A stretch of DNA of 64,000 bases from Streptomyces sp. ISL-66 (lineage in GTDB: Bacteria; Actinomycetota; Actinomycetes; Streptomycetales; Streptomycetaceae), in assembly GCF_018614135.1 (NCBI RefSeq), contig NZ_JAGGOW010000038.1, positions 1 to 64,000 on the forward strand. Direction: 5' to 3'. Below, one piece after another: positions 8,326 to 16,768 of this stretch. Each line of letters opens with the position of its first letter. The stretch's first letter is position 1. Under the pieces are notes generated by a model, which was not told the origin of the DNA, did not search any database, and saw only the letters and a list, made by a program, of their open reading frames with translations. A program made the translations under genes and the position numbers.

Positions 8326-9798
8326 ACCGGCGACGGGCCGCGGTCGCGAACCGGTCTCATGTGCCGGGCGCTGCTCGTGTGCCGGGCGCTGCTCGTGTCG
8401 CGTCCCGTTCCCGACGGTCTCACGGTCCCGGCCGTCCCCGATGGCCCCACCGTCCCCGACGTTCCCACCATCCCCGACCTTCCCGCCGTTCCCGCCGCCC
8501 CCCGCCGCCCCGTGCGCGGGGCCCGCCGGCTTCGCCGGGCGCGCCGGCTTCGCCGACATCCACAGCACCGCCCCGCCCGCCGCACCGGCCAGCGCCGCGC
8601 ACAGCGGCCACAGCAGCCCGGGCGCGGCGGAGTACAGCGCCCCGCCGAGCGGTGCGCCGAGTACGACGCCACTGACGGAGACGCCCGCGTAGAGGCTCTG
8701 GAACCGCCCGACGGCGTGCGAGGGCGCCTGGTCGGCCACGTAGGCCATGGCCGTGGTCTTGTAGCAGATCTCGCCGAGGCTCAGCAGGACCATCATCGAG
8801 ATGACCGCTCCCGCCCCGGCACCGGACAGCAGCGCCGCGTACCCGGCCCCGACGAACAGCAGGCCGAGTCCCACGACGCGCAGCGGCGGCCGGTTGCGCA
8901 GGGCGACGGCGGCCGGCAGTTCCAGGACGAGGATGACGGCGCCGTTGAGGGCGATGATCAGCCCGTACGCACCGGTGGCGAGACCGTGGTCGGCGAGGAA
9001 GAGCGGGAAGGTCGAGTACTGCTGGCGGTAGATGATGTCGACGACCAGGACCGCGCCCAGCAGGACGAGCACCGCGGGCCGGGCCCGGAGCTCAGGCCAG
9101 ATGCCGCCGCGCCTGGCCCCGCTGCGAGCCCCGCTCGGACTCCCGTCCGACACCTCGTCCGCGCTCCCGTCCGGGCTCCCGTCCGACACCCCGTCCAGGC
9201 CCCCGGCCGAGGCGTCCGCCGGGGTGCGGGCGGCGCCGCGCGCCGGGACGACGCGGGCGGTCCACAGGGCGAAGAAGAGGGTGCCGACACCGTCGGCGAC
9301 GAAGAGCCAGTCGTAGGAGAGGCCGGTGGCGATCAGGCCGCCGAGCGGGGCTCCGAGGGTGAAGCCGCCGTTGGACACGCAGCGGACGACGGCGAAGGCC
9401 TGGCGGCGCACCCCCGTGGGGACGATCACCGCGACCAGCGCCGAATTTGCGGAGCGGACCACTCCGAGGGCGTACTGGGCCAGCGGCAGGACGGCGTAGA
9501 GCGCGGCGGCGGGCAGCAGCGGCAGCAGCGCGAGGGCGGTGCCGGCCAGGACGGAGGCGGTGAGCAGCACGCGGCGGTGGCCGTAGCGGTCGCCGTACCA
9601 GCCGCCCGTGAAGTTGCCGGCGACCGCGCCGATCCCGCCGATGCCGGTGACCAGGCCTGCCACGGGGATGCCGAGGCCGCGCGGCCCGGTCAGGTAGACG
9701 AAGACGAAGACGAACGTGAAGCTGGCCACGGCGTTGACGAACACGCCCGCCGAGAGCAGCCAGACGGCTCTCGGCACCTCTCTGAAACCCTGCAGCAT
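8323..9798 (-). CDS. MFS transporter (drug/sugar-efflux type) with Gly/Asp-rich tail
   Basis: 491-aa major facilitator. Twelve-helix-type hydropathy covers about residues 10-415, with the MFS motif-A-like GGWYGDRYGHRRVLL after helix 2; a hydrophilic Ala/Ser/Asp-rich loop (including GLDGVSDGSPDGSADEVSDG) sits between the two six-helix halves. After the last helix comes an unusual low-complexity tail of about 70 residues, rich in Gly-Asp and His-Glu-Gln-Arg-Pro, encoded by tandem repeats. The start at 9798 is where the amphipathic MLQGFREVPRAVW begins; an in-frame start at 9879 would run through the divergent promoter. It diverges from an HxlR-peroxiredoxin regulator, with a palindrome at 9816-9830 between them, suggesting redox- or electrophile-responsive export. 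The substrate is unknown. Confidence 0.85.
   Translation of the reverse strand: MLQGFREVPRAVWLLSAGVFVNAVASFTFVFVFVYLTGPRGLGIPVAGLVTGIGGIGAVAGNFTGGWYGDRYGHRRVLLTASVLAGTALALLPLLPAAALYAVLPLAQYALGVVRSANSALVAVIVPTGVRRQAFAVVRCVSNGGFTLGAPLGGLIATGLSYDWLFVADGVGTLFFALWTARVVPARGAARTPADASAGGLDGVSDGSPDGSADEVSDGSPSGARSGARRGGIWPELRARPAVLVLLGAVLVVDIIYRQQYSTFPLFLADHGLATGAYGLIIALNGAVILVLELPAAVALRNRPPLRVVGLGLLFVGAGYAALLSGAGAGAVISMMVLLSLGEICYKTTAMAYVADQAPSHAVGRFQSLYAGVSVSGVVLGAPLGGALYSAAPGLLWPLCAALAGAAGGAVLWMSAKPARPAKPAGPAHGAAGGGGNGGKVGDGGNVGDGGAIGDGRDRETVGNGTRHEQRPAHEQRPAHETGSRPRPVAG
8361..8396. repeat. Two perfect 18-bp tandem repeats in MFS tail
   Basis: GTGCCGGGCGCTGCTCGT occurs twice head to tail (8361-8378, 8379-8396), encoding repeated EQRPAH in the MFS C-terminal tail; more degenerate 9-base repeats continue to about 8500. 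Confidence 0.85.
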
Positions 9799-9815
9799 GC
9801 CCGCCCCCGGAGTAA

Positions 9816-9830
9816 GTTCCTTTTGGGAAC
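9816..9830. promoter_or_regulatory. Palindrome in HxlR-Prx/MFS divergent promoter, candidate operator
   Basis: GTTCC-TTTTG-GGAAC, 5-bp perfect arms, lies 18 bases from the MFS start and 48 from the regulator start. Dimeric winged-helix regulators bind such inverted repeats. Assignment to the adjacent regulator is inference from position. Confidence 0.5.
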
Positions 9831-9877
9831 GGACTATGTCAGCATGACAGCCCCGGGTCAAAGGAAAAGGAGTGCCC

Positions 9878-10765
9878 ATGGCTCAGCGCGCGCACCTCGA
9901 CGACGCGGACTGCTCCATCGCCCAGGCCCTCGACGTCGTGGGCGACTGGTGGACGCTGCTGATCGTGCGCGACGCCGCGCGCGGCGTGACCCGCTTCGAG
10001 GGGTTCCAGCGCGAACTGGGCCTGTCCCGCAAGGTGCTGACGGAGCGCCTGAAACTGCTGGTCGAGACGGGCGTACTGACCCGCGAGCCGTACCAGGAGC
10101 GCCCCGTGCGGCACGCCTACCGGCTGACGCCGCGCGGCCGCGGGCTGCTGCCCGTCCTGGTCGCCCTCCAGGACTGGGGCGACAGCTGGGTCCTGCGAGA
10201 GGGAGAGATGACGGCCACGACGGAAGAAGCCTCACGGGAGGCGGCGCGGGTGCACGCGCTGCGCGGCACCCGGCTGCCGGAGCTGCTCCTGCCGGACCGT
10301 TTCGGCGAGCTCCGCGACCCGGTGGCGGACTCGCCCTTCACGGTCTTGTACTGCTTCCCGGGCGCGTTCGCGCGGGCCGAGTCCTACCCGCCCGGATGGG
10401 CCGGGATCCCCGGGGCCAAGGGGTGCACCCTGGAGTCGTGCGCCTACCGGGACCAGCTGGCGCAGTTCACGGCCGCGGGCGCGGCGGTGCACGGAGTGTC
10501 CACACAACGCCCGGACGAACAACGGGAGTTCGCGGAGAAGGAGGGCCTGCGCTTCCCGCTCCTGTCGGACGCGGAGCTCGAGCTCGTGGCGGCGCTGCGG
10601 CTGCCGACGTTCCGGGCCGGGGGCGTCAGCCGGCTGAAGCGGCTGACGCTGGTGGTGGACCGGGAGCGGACGGTCCTCGACGTCCAGTACCCGATCCGGG
10701 ACATCGAGGCGAGCATCGCCTCGGCCCTGGCGACGGTCCGCGCGGCGAGCTCGCGGACCCCGTAG
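9878..10765 (+). CDS. HxlR-family winged-helix regulator fused to PrxQ-like peroxiredoxin domain
   Basis: 295-aa two-domain protein. Residues 1-105 are an HxlR-type winged helix (DCSIAQALDVVGDWWTLLIV, recognition-helix region near GLSRKVLTERLKLL) with Cys12 at the position where redox-sensing HxlR proteins such as HypR carry a reactive cysteine. After a short linker, residues 130-295 form a thioredoxin-fold peroxiredoxin of the AhpC/TSA class: FTVLYCFPGA, then CTLESC (Cys183/Cys188), the C-x4-C spacing of PrxQ/BCP peroxidatic and resolving cysteines, followed by RDQ and a GVSTQ strand. The likely role is a peroxide- or disulfide-sensing transcription factor controlling the divergent MFS gene. 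ATG 9878 has AAGGAG 5 bases upstream; GTG 9872 is possible. Domain calls are firm; the sensing role is inferred. Confidence 0.88.
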   Translation: MAQRAHLDDADCSIAQALDVVGDWWTLLIVRDAARGVTRFEGFQRELGLSRKVLTERLKLLVETGVLTREPYQERPVRHAYRLTPRGRGLLPVLVALQDWGDSWVLREGEMTATTEEASREAARVHALRGTRLPELLLPDRFGELRDPVADSPFTVLYCFPGAFARAESYPPGWAGIPGAKGCTLESCAYRDQLAQFTAAGAAVHGVSTQRPDEQREFAEKEGLRFPLLSDAELELVAALRLPTFRAGGVSRLKRLTLVVDRERTVLDVQYPIRDIEASIASALATVRAASSRTP

Positions 10766-10802
10766 ACCCGCCCGCGAGCTCCGCGGACCTCACCCCCGCA
10801 GG

Positions 10803-10845
10803 AAAAAAACTCAGGACCCCCGGCACGGGCGTGCCGGGGGTCCTG
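10803..10845 (-). terminator. Strong intrinsic terminator of the suf operon
   Basis: Perfect 15-bp stem (10812-10826 with 10831-10845), 4-base loop. On the minus strand it is followed by a run of seven T (10809-10803), rare for Streptomyces. It lies 89 bases after the sufT stop. Confidence 0.92.
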
Positions 10846-10910
10846 TGGTCACTCAGCCGATGGCGGCAGCAGCGCCCCCTGATCAGCCGGGTCTCGGGCG
10901 TTCAAGCCGG

Positions 10911-10950
10911 AGATCAGACGTTGAAACCGGGGATCAGACGTTGAAGCCGA
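10911..10950. repeat. 20-bp direct duplication at the sufT 3' end
   Basis: AGATCAGACGTTGAAACCGG (10911-10930) and GGATCAGACGTTGAAGCCGA (10931-10950) are adjacent near-copies. The right copy encodes the last residues (GFNV) and stop of sufT; the left copy repeats the stop region downstream. Confidence 0.8.
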
Positions 10951-11278
10951 GCGCGCGCAGCTGCTCGCGGCCGTCGTCCGTGATCTTGTCCGGGCCCCAC
11001 GGCGGCATCCAGACCCAGTTGATGCGCAGTTCGCTGACGATGCCGTCCGTCGCGGACTTCGCCTGGTCCTCGATGACGTCCGTCAGCGGGCAGGCCGCCG
11101 AGGTGAGGGTCATGTCGAGGGTGGCGATGTTCGCGTCGTCTACGTGGATGCCGTAGATCAGGCCCAGGTTGACGACGTCGATGCCCAGCTCGGGGTCGAC
11201 CACGTCGTAGAGGGCCTCGCGGACCTCTTCCTCGGTGGCCGGCTTGATGGACGCCTCGGGCGTCGCGTTCTCGGTCAT
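10934..11278 (-). CDS. sufT: SufT/MIP18-family Fe-S assembly factor (DUF59)
   Basis: 114-aa protein of the MIP18/DUF59 family, which helps mature Fe-S proteins. The family core is visible: VVDPELGIDVVNLGLIYG, the LTSAACPLTDVIEDQ motif with its conserved cysteine near residue 66, and the aromatic WVWMPPWGPDKIT near the C-terminus. It is the last gene of the suf operon; its ATG overlaps the sufU stop (ATGA at 11278-11275). GAGGAAG precedes the start; an in-frame start at 11353 would add 25 residues overlapping sufU. Expression should follow the SufR-controlled promoter at about 17550. Confidence 0.9.
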   Translation of the reverse strand: MTENATPEASIKPATEEEVREALYDVVDPELGIDVVNLGLIYGIHVDDANIATLDMTLTSAACPLTDVIEDQAKSATDGIVSELRINWVWMPPWGPDKITDDGREQLRALGFNV

Positions 11279-11736
11279 GCCGTCTTCCTCTCGGCGTCGC
11301 CCAGTGCCTGGGCGGTCGCGTCCTTCCACGCCATCCAACTCAGCAGAGCACACTTCACCCGGGCCGGATACTTGGAGACGCCGGCGAACGCGACCGCGTC
11401 CTCCAGCACCTCCTCCATGGCCTCGTCGGGCTCCAGCTTGCCCTTGGACTGCATCAGCTCCAGGAACAGGGCCTGGATCTTCTGCGCCTCGGCCAGCTGC
11501 TTGCCGACGAGCAGCTCGTTCAGTATCGACGCGCCGGCCTGGCTGATGGAGCAGCCCTGGCCCTCGTAGGAAATGTCGGTGAGCGTCTCGCCGTCGTACT
11601 TGACGCGCAGCGTGATCTCATCGCCGCACGTCGGGTTGACGTGGTGCACCTCGGCGTCGCCGTCGCGCAGGCCACGGCCCCGCGGGTGCTTGTAGTGGTC
11701 CAGGATCAGTTCCTGGTACATCGATTCCAGCTTCAC
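11275..11736 (-). CDS. sufU: Zn-dependent sulfurtransferase SufU
   Basis: 153-aa SufU, a zinc-bound IscU-like protein that accepts persulfide sulfur from SufS and passes it to the SufBCD scaffold. Three conserved cysteines are seen in NPTCGDEI, EGQGCSIS and VKCALLSW, with the SufU-typical insertion between the second and third (KIQALFLELMQSKGKLEPDE). GTG 11736 gives the actinobacterial N-terminus (KLESMYQELILDHYKHP); ATG 11721 is an alternative that loses five residues. It is 34 bases downstream of sufS and overlaps sufT by four. Confidence 0.92.
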   Translation of the reverse strand: MKLESMYQELILDHYKHPRGRGLRDGDAEVHHVNPTCGDEITLRVKYDGETLTDISYEGQGCSISQAGASILNELLVGKQLAEAQKIQALFLELMQSKGKLEPDEAMEEVLEDAVAFAGVSKYPARVKCALLSWMAWKDATAQALGDAERKTA

Positions 11737-11770
11737 TGCGCCCTCGTCGCCCTCGTCGATTCGCTTCGTC

Positions 11771-13027
11771 TTATCCGAAGAATTTCCGTACGTTCTCCAG
11801 CCCGACCACCAGCGCGTCGACCTCGGCGGGAGAGGAGTACAGATAGAAGGACGCTCGCGTCGTCGCCGGAATTCCGTACCGGAGGCAGACCGGGCGGGCG
11901 CAGTGGTGACCCACGCGGACCGCGATGCCCTGCTCGTCCAGTACCTGGCCGACGTCGTGCGGGTGGATGTCACCGAGCACGAAGGAGATCGCGGCGCCGC
12001 GGTCCTCGGCCGTCGTCGGGCCGATGATCCGCAGGTCCGGGACTTCCAGGAGACGCTTGATCGCGTACTCGGTGATCGCGTGCTCGTGCGCGGCGATCTT
12101 GTCCATGCCGATCGCGGTCAGGTAGTCCACGGCCGCGCCGAGGCCGACGGCCTGGGCGATCGGGGGCGTACCGGCCTCGAACTTGTGGGGAGCGGGGGCG
12201 TACGTCGAGGAGTGCATCGAGACGGTTTCGATCATCTCGCCACCGCCCAGGAAGGGCGGCAGGTCCTCGAGCAGCTCCTGGCGGCCCCACAGGACGCCGA
12301 TGCCGGTCGGGCCGCACATCTTGTGGCCGGTGAAGGCCACGAAGTCGGCGCCGAGCGCCTGCACGTCGAGCGGCATGTGCGGAGCGGCCTGCGAGGCGTC
12401 GATCAGCACCAGGGCGCCGACGTCCTGCGCGCGCCGGACGATCGCCTCGACCGGGTTGACCGTGCCCATGATGTTGGAGACCAGCGTGAAGGAGACGATC
12501 TTCGTCTTCTCCGTGATGACCTCTTCGATGTTGGACAGGTCGAGCCGGCCGTCGTCGGTCAGGCCGAACCACTTCAGCTTCGCGCCCGTGCGCTGCGAGA
12601 GCAGCTGCCACGGCACGATGTTGGAGTGGTGCTCCATCTCCGTGATGGCGATCTCGGTCTCGCTGTCGACCCGGTAGGGCTCGTCCGCCCAGCCGAGCAT
12701 GTTCGCGACCAGGTTGAGCGACTCCGAGGCGTTCTTGGTGAAGATCACCTCGTTGCGGCTCGGAGCGTTGATGAAGGCGGCGACCTTGTCGCGCGCGCCC
12801 TCGTACAGCGCCGTGGCCTCCTCGGCGAGCACGTGCACGCCGCGGTGGACGTTGGCGTTGTGCTGCTCGTAGTACTCGTTCAGCGCGTCGAGCACCTGGC
12901 GCGGCTTCTGCGAAGTCGCCGCGTTGTCCAGGTAAACGATCTTCTTCCCGTCGTGGACCACACGATCCAGCAGGGGGAAGTCCTTGCGGATCGCCTCGGT
13001 GTCGAGGAGGCCAGGCAGCTGTGTCAC
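11771..13027 (-). CDS. sufS: Cysteine desulfurase SufS
   Basis: 418-aa PLP-dependent group-II cysteine desulfurase, providing persulfide sulfur from L-cysteine for Fe-S assembly. The Schiff-base lysine is in FVAFTGHKMCGPTGIGVLWG, and the reactive cysteine lies in the RVGHHCARPVCLRYG loop near residue 372. YLDNAATSQKP near the N-terminus and NASESLNLV are class-V aminotransferase-fold signatures. The GTG at 13027 overlaps the sufC stop (GTGA), indicating translational coupling. SufU, its partner, follows immediately. Confidence 0.96.
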   Translation of the reverse strand: MTQLPGLLDTEAIRKDFPLLDRVVHDGKKIVYLDNAATSQKPRQVLDALNEYYEQHNANVHRGVHVLAEEATALYEGARDKVAAFINAPSRNEVIFTKNASESLNLVANMLGWADEPYRVDSETEIAITEMEHHSNIVPWQLLSQRTGAKLKWFGLTDDGRLDLSNIEEVITEKTKIVSFTLVSNIMGTVNPVEAIVRRAQDVGALVLIDASQAAPHMPLDVQALGADFVAFTGHKMCGPTGIGVLWGRQELLEDLPPFLGGGEMIETVSMHSSTYAPAPHKFEAGTPPIAQAVGLGAAVDYLTAIGMDKIAAHEHAITEYAIKRLLEVPDLRIIGPTTAEDRGAAISFVLGDIHPHDVGQVLDEQGIAVRVGHHCARPVCLRYGIPATTRASFYLYSSPAEVDALVVGLENVRKFFG

Positions 13028-13791
13028 GCGGTCGCGCCACCCTTCGTGCTGTACGACTCGTAGCCTTCCGCCTCCAGCTTGTCGGCGAGCTCGGCGCCGC
13101 CGGACTCGACGATGCGGCCTTCGGAGAAGACGTGGACGAAGTCGGGCTTGATGTAGCGGAGGATCCGCGTGTAGTGCGTGATCAGCAGCGTGCCGACCTC
13201 GCCGGTCGCACGGACGCGGTTGACGCCCTCGGAGACCTGACGCAGCGCGTCGACGTCGAGGCCGGAGTCGGTCTCGTCGAGGATCGCGATCTTCGGCTTC
13301 AGGAGCTCCAGCTGGAGGATCTCGTGGCGCTTCTTCTCACCGCCGGAGAAGCCCTCGTTGACGTTGCGCTCGGCGAAGGCCGGGTCCATCTGGAGCTGCT
13401 CCATCGCGGACTTGACCTCCTTCACCCAGGTGCGCAGCTTGGGCGCCTCGCCGCGGATCGCGGTGGCCGAGGTGCGCAGGAAGTTGGAGACCGAGACGCC
13501 GGGGACCTCGACCGGGTACTGCATGGCGAGGAAGACGCCGGCGCGGGCGCGCTCGTCGACGGACATCTCCAGGACGTCTTCGCCGTCGAGGGTCACGGTT
13601 CCACCGGTGATGGTGTACTTCGGGTGACCGGCCAGCGAGTACGCCAGCGTGGACTTGCCGGAGCCGTTCGGACCCATGATGGCGTGCGTCTCACCCTGCT
13701 TGACGGTGAGGTCGACGCCCTTGAGGATCTCGCGGGCGCCGTTCTCGGCCTCGACGGAGACGTGCAGGTCGTGGATTTCAAGCGTTGCCAT
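13024..13791 (-). CDS. sufC: Fe-S assembly ATPase SufC
   Basis: 255-aa ABC-type ATPase that drives conformational change in the SufBCD scaffold. Walker A is MGPNGSGKST (about 39-48), the signature FSGGEKKR is near 153, and Walker B plus D-loop read AILDETDSGLDVDAL. The T/S-H switch is LLITHYTRIL. Unlike transporter ATPases it has no cognate membrane domain; neighbours are sufD/sufB upstream and sufS overlapping downstream. GAGG sits 6 bases before the ATG. Confidence 0.97.
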   Translation of the reverse strand: MATLEIHDLHVSVEAENGAREILKGVDLTVKQGETHAIMGPNGSGKSTLAYSLAGHPKYTITGGTVTLDGEDVLEMSVDERARAGVFLAMQYPVEVPGVSVSNFLRTSATAIRGEAPKLRTWVKEVKSAMEQLQMDPAFAERNVNEGFSGGEKKRHEILQLELLKPKIAILDETDSGLDVDALRQVSEGVNRVRATGEVGTLLITHYTRILRYIKPDFVHVFSEGRIVESGGAELADKLEAEGYESYSTKGGATA

Positions 13792-13798
13792 GGATACC

Positions 13799-14116
13799 TC
13801 AGGACTCCTGGGTGAGGGAAACGAGCACGTCGTCCCCTTCGATCTTTACGGGGTATACGGGAACGGGGCGCGTCGCGGGCAGGCCCGAGGGCTTGCCGGT
13901 GCGCAGGTCGAAGGACGATCCGTGCAGCCAGCACTCGATCATGCAGTCTTCGACCTCGCCCTCCGAGAGCGAGACGTTCGCGTGCGAGCAGATGTCGTTG
14001 ATCGCGAACACCTCCCCCTCGGCGCGGACGATGGACACCGGCGTGCCGTCGAGTTCCACCCTCTTGGGGGTGTTCTCCTCCAGCTCGCTCAGCGCACAGG
14101 CCTTGACGTAATTCAT
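13799..14116 (-). CDS. Rieske-type [2Fe-2S] ferredoxin within the suf operon
   Basis: 105-aa soluble Rieske ferredoxin resembling ferredoxin components of ring-hydroxylating dioxygenases. Cluster ligands are CSH (about 43-45, ICSHANVSLSEGE) and CWLH (about 62-65, ECWLHGSSF), the C-x-H ... C-x2-H Rieske pattern; cysteines for the bc1-type disulfide are absent, typical of dioxygenase ferredoxins. Its ATG overlaps the sufD stop (TGATG) and sufC follows after 7 bases, so it is co-translated with the scaffold genes. There is no oxygenase nearby. A role as electron donor to Fe-S assembly or as a cluster recipient is inference from position. Confidence 0.93.
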   Translation of the reverse strand: MNYVKACALSELEENTPKRVELDGTPVSIVRAEGEVFAINDICSHANVSLSEGEVEDCMIECWLHGSSFDLRTGKPSGLPATRPVPVYPVKIEGDDVLVSLTQES

Positions 14117-15294
14117 CAGACGGAACCCTGGAGCTCGGTCTCGATCTTGGAGAGCAGGCGCTCCTCGATGTCTGCGACACCGATGTGCTGGACGAGCTCG
14201 GCGAAGAAGCCGCGCACGACCAGGCGGCGGGCCTCGCCGGCCGGGATGCCTCGGGACTGGAGGTAGAAGAGCTGCTCGTCGTCGAAGCGGCCGGTGGCGG
14301 AGGCGTGACCGGCGCCGACGATCTCGCCGGTCTCGATCTCGAGGTTCGGCACCGAGTCGACCCGCGCGCCGTCCGTGAGGACGAGGTTGCGGTTCATCTC
14401 GTAGGTGTCGGTGCCCTCGGCGGTCTTCTCGATGAGCACGTCACCGATCCAGACGGCGTGGGCACCCTCGCCCTGCAGCGCGCCCTTGTAGACGACGTGC
14501 GACTTGCAGTGCGGGGCCTTGTGGTCGACCAGGAGGCGGTGCTCCTGGTGCTGGCCGGCGTCCGTGAAGTAGAGGCCGAGGAGCTCGGCCTCGCCGCCGG
14601 GGCCCGCGTAGTTCACGCGCGGGTGCAGGCGGACCACGTCGCCGCCGAAGGTGACGATGATCGACTTGAAGGTCGCGTCGCGGCCGACCAGCGCGTTGTG
14701 CTGGGAGCAGTGGACGGCGGTGTCGTCCCAGTCCTGCACGGACACGACGGTGAGCTTGGCGCCGTCGCCGACGAGGAAGTCGACGTTGGCGGCGCGCACG
14801 CCGTCACCGGTGTGGTCGATGACGATGACGGCCTCGGCGAAGGCCTGGACGTCGAAGACGGTGTGGCCGAAGGTCGTGCCGCCCTCGCCGTGCAGCGAGA
14901 CGCGCACGGGCTCGGTCAGGACGGTCTCCTTGGGCACGGTGACGACCGTGGCCTTGGCGAAGGACGAGAACGCCTGGGCGGCGATCCGGTCCACCGGGGT
15001 GCCGGCCTTGCCGATGCGGGCGTCGCCGCGCTCCACGGACTCGACGCTCACGCCCTCGGGCGCGTCGATCTGGGCCTTCATGGTGCCGTTGGCGACCGCG
15101 GTGCCGTCGTGCAGGCCCTTGAGGCGGGCGAGCGGCGTGAAGCGCCACTCCTCCTCACGGCCGTGGGGCACGGGAAAGTCCGCCACGTCGAAGGACGGGG
15201 GGGCACTCATCCGGGTGGCGACGGTGGACTCGGCGGCCACCGCGATCGCGCCGGCGGTGGTCGAACCCGCCGGAATGTTCTGAGCCTCTGCCAT
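14116..15294 (-). CDS. sufD: Fe-S scaffold component SufD
   Basis: 392-aa SufD, partner of SufB in the SufBC2D scaffold. N-terminal helical segment, then right-handed beta-helix sequence and the conserved C-terminal SufBD signature DDEQLFYLQSRGIPAGEARRL, followed by VVRGFFAELV. It lacks the cysteine-rich features of SufB, as expected. It is 58 bases downstream of sufB and overlaps the Rieske ferredoxin start by one base. GGAAGAG lies upstream of the ATG at modest spacing. Confidence 0.96.
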   Translation of the reverse strand: MAEAQNIPAGSTTAGAIAVAAESTVATRMSAPPSFDVADFPVPHGREEEWRFTPLARLKGLHDGTAVANGTMKAQIDAPEGVSVESVERGDARIGKAGTPVDRIAAQAFSSFAKATVVTVPKETVLTEPVRVSLHGEGGTTFGHTVFDVQAFAEAVIVIDHTGDGVRAANVDFLVGDGAKLTVVSVQDWDDTAVHCSQHNALVGRDATFKSIIVTFGGDVVRLHPRVNYAGPGGEAELLGLYFTDAGQHQEHRLLVDHKAPHCKSHVVYKGALQGEGAHAVWIGDVLIEKTAEGTDTYEMNRNLVLTDGARVDSVPNLEIETGEIVGAGHASATGRFDDEQLFYLQSRGIPAGEARRLVVRGFFAELVQHIGVADIEERLLSKIETELQGSV

Positions 15295-15352
15295 GGCTGT
15301 CGTGTTGCTCTCTTCCTAAAGAATCTGCTGTGGGACGTCGGGCGGGCCGGGA

Positions 15353-16768
15353 CTAACCGACCGAACCTTCCATCTGCAGCTCGATCAGCCGGTTCAGCTC
15401 CAGCGCGTACTCCATCGGGAGCTCACGGGCGATCGGCTCGACGAAGCCGCGCACGATCATGGCCATCGCCTCGAACTCCGTCAGACCGCGGCTCATCAGG
15501 TAGAAGAGCTGGTCGTCGGAGACCTTGGAGACGGTCGCCTCGTGGCCCATCGACACGTCGTCCTCGCGGACGTCCACGTAGGGGTACGTGTCCGAGCGGG
15601 AGATCGTGTCGACCAGGAGCGCGTCGCACAGCACGTTGGACTTCGAGCCGTGGGCGCCCTCGCCGATCTCGACCAGGCCTCGGTACGAGGTGCGGCCGCC
15701 GCCTCGGGCCACCGACTTCGAGACGATGTTGGAGGAGGTGTTCGGCGCCATGTGGACCATCTTGGAGCCGGCGTCCTGGTGCTGCCCCTCGCCCGCGAAG
15801 GCGATGGACAGGGTCTCGCCCTTGGCGTGCTCGCCCATCAGGTAGACGGCCGGGTACTTCATCGTGACCTTGGAACCGATGTTGCCGTCGATCCACTCCA
15901 TGGTCGCGCCCTCGTACGCCACGGCGCGCTTGGTGACCAGGTTGTAGACGTTGTTCGACCAGTTCTGGATCGTCGTGTAGCGGCAGCGGCCGCCCTTCTT
16001 CACGATGATCTCGACCACGGCGCTGTGCAGCGAGTCCGAGGAGTAGATCGGGGCGGTGCAGCCCTCGACGTAGTGGACGTAGGCGTCCTCGTCGACGATG
16101 ATCAGCGTCCGCTCGAACTGGCCCATGTTCTCCGTGTTGATGCGGAAGTAGGCCTGGAGCGGGATGTCGACCTTGACGCCCTTGGGCACGTAGATGAACG
16201 AGCCGCCCGACCACACGGCGGTGTTCAGCGACGCGAACTTGTTGTCGCCGACCGGGATGACCGTGCCGAAGTACTCCTCGAAGAGCTCGGGGTACTGCTT
16301 CAGCGCGGTGTCCGTGTCGAGGAAGATGACGCCCTGCTCCTCCAGGTCCTCGCGGATCTGGTGGTAGACGACCTCGGACTCGTACTGGGCCGCGACACCG
16401 GCGACGAGGCGCTGCTTCTCCGCCTCGGGGATGCCGAGCTTGTCGTACGTGTTCTTGATGTCCTCCGGCAGGTCCTCCCAAGAAGCGGCCTGCTTCTCGG
16501 TGGAGCGCACGAAGTACTTGATGTTGTCGAAGTCGATGCCCGAGAGGTCGGAGCCCCAGTTCGGCATGGGCTTCTTGCCGAAGAGCTTCAGGCCCTTGAG
16601 GCGGAGGTTCAGCATCCACTCCGACTCGGACTTCTTCGCCGAGATGTCGCGGACGACCTCTTCGGACAGACCCCGCTTGGCCACCGCGCCGGCGGCGTCG
16701 GAGTCGGCCCATCCGTATTCGTAGGTGCCCAGGCCATCGAGCTCAGGGTGAGCAGTCTCCGTGGTCAT
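15353..16768 (-). CDS. sufB: Fe-S scaffold protein SufB
   Basis: 471-aa SufB, the subunit on which the nascent [4Fe-4S] cluster forms. Conserved blocks are [33 protein letters not shown] (with its cysteine), [14 protein letters not shown] and the SufBD C-terminal signature [20 protein letters not shown]. The start at 16768 has GGGAGGA at good spacing and overlaps the sufR stop (ATGA); an in-frame start at 16870 lies inside sufR. As the second gene of a sufR-led operon it should be induced when SufR loses its cluster. Confidence 0.97.
   Translation of the reverse strand: MTTETAHPELDGLGTYEYGWADSDAAGAVAKRGLSEEVVRDISAKKSESEWMLNLRLKGLKLFGKKPMPNWGSDLSGIDFDNIKYFVRSTEKQAASWEDLPEDIKNTYDKLGIPEAEKQRLVAGVAAQYESEVVYHQIREDLEEQGVIFLDTDTALKQYPELFEEYFGTVIPVGDNKFASLNTAVWSGGSFIYVPKGVKVDIPLQAYFRINTENMGQFERTLIIVDEDAYVHYVEGCTAPIYSSDSLHSAVVEIIVKKGGRCRYTTIQNWSNNVYNLVTKRAVAYEGATMEWIDGNIGSKVTMKYPAVYLMGEHAKGETLSIAFAGEGQHQDAGSKMVHMAPNTSSNIVSKSVARGGGRTSYRGLVEIGEGAHGSKSNVLCDALLVDTISRSDTYPYVDVREDDVSMGHEATVSKVSDDQLFYLMSRGLTEFEAMAMIVRGFVEPIARELPMEYALELNRLIELQMEGSVG

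Noticed and set aside
7297..10944. Very long plus-strand open frame across dapD, the MFS gene and the HxlR-Prx gene
   Set aside because: It is antisense or out of frame to three recognisable genes; composition (Arg/Gly/Ala/Asp-rich) is that of GC-driven shadow frames.
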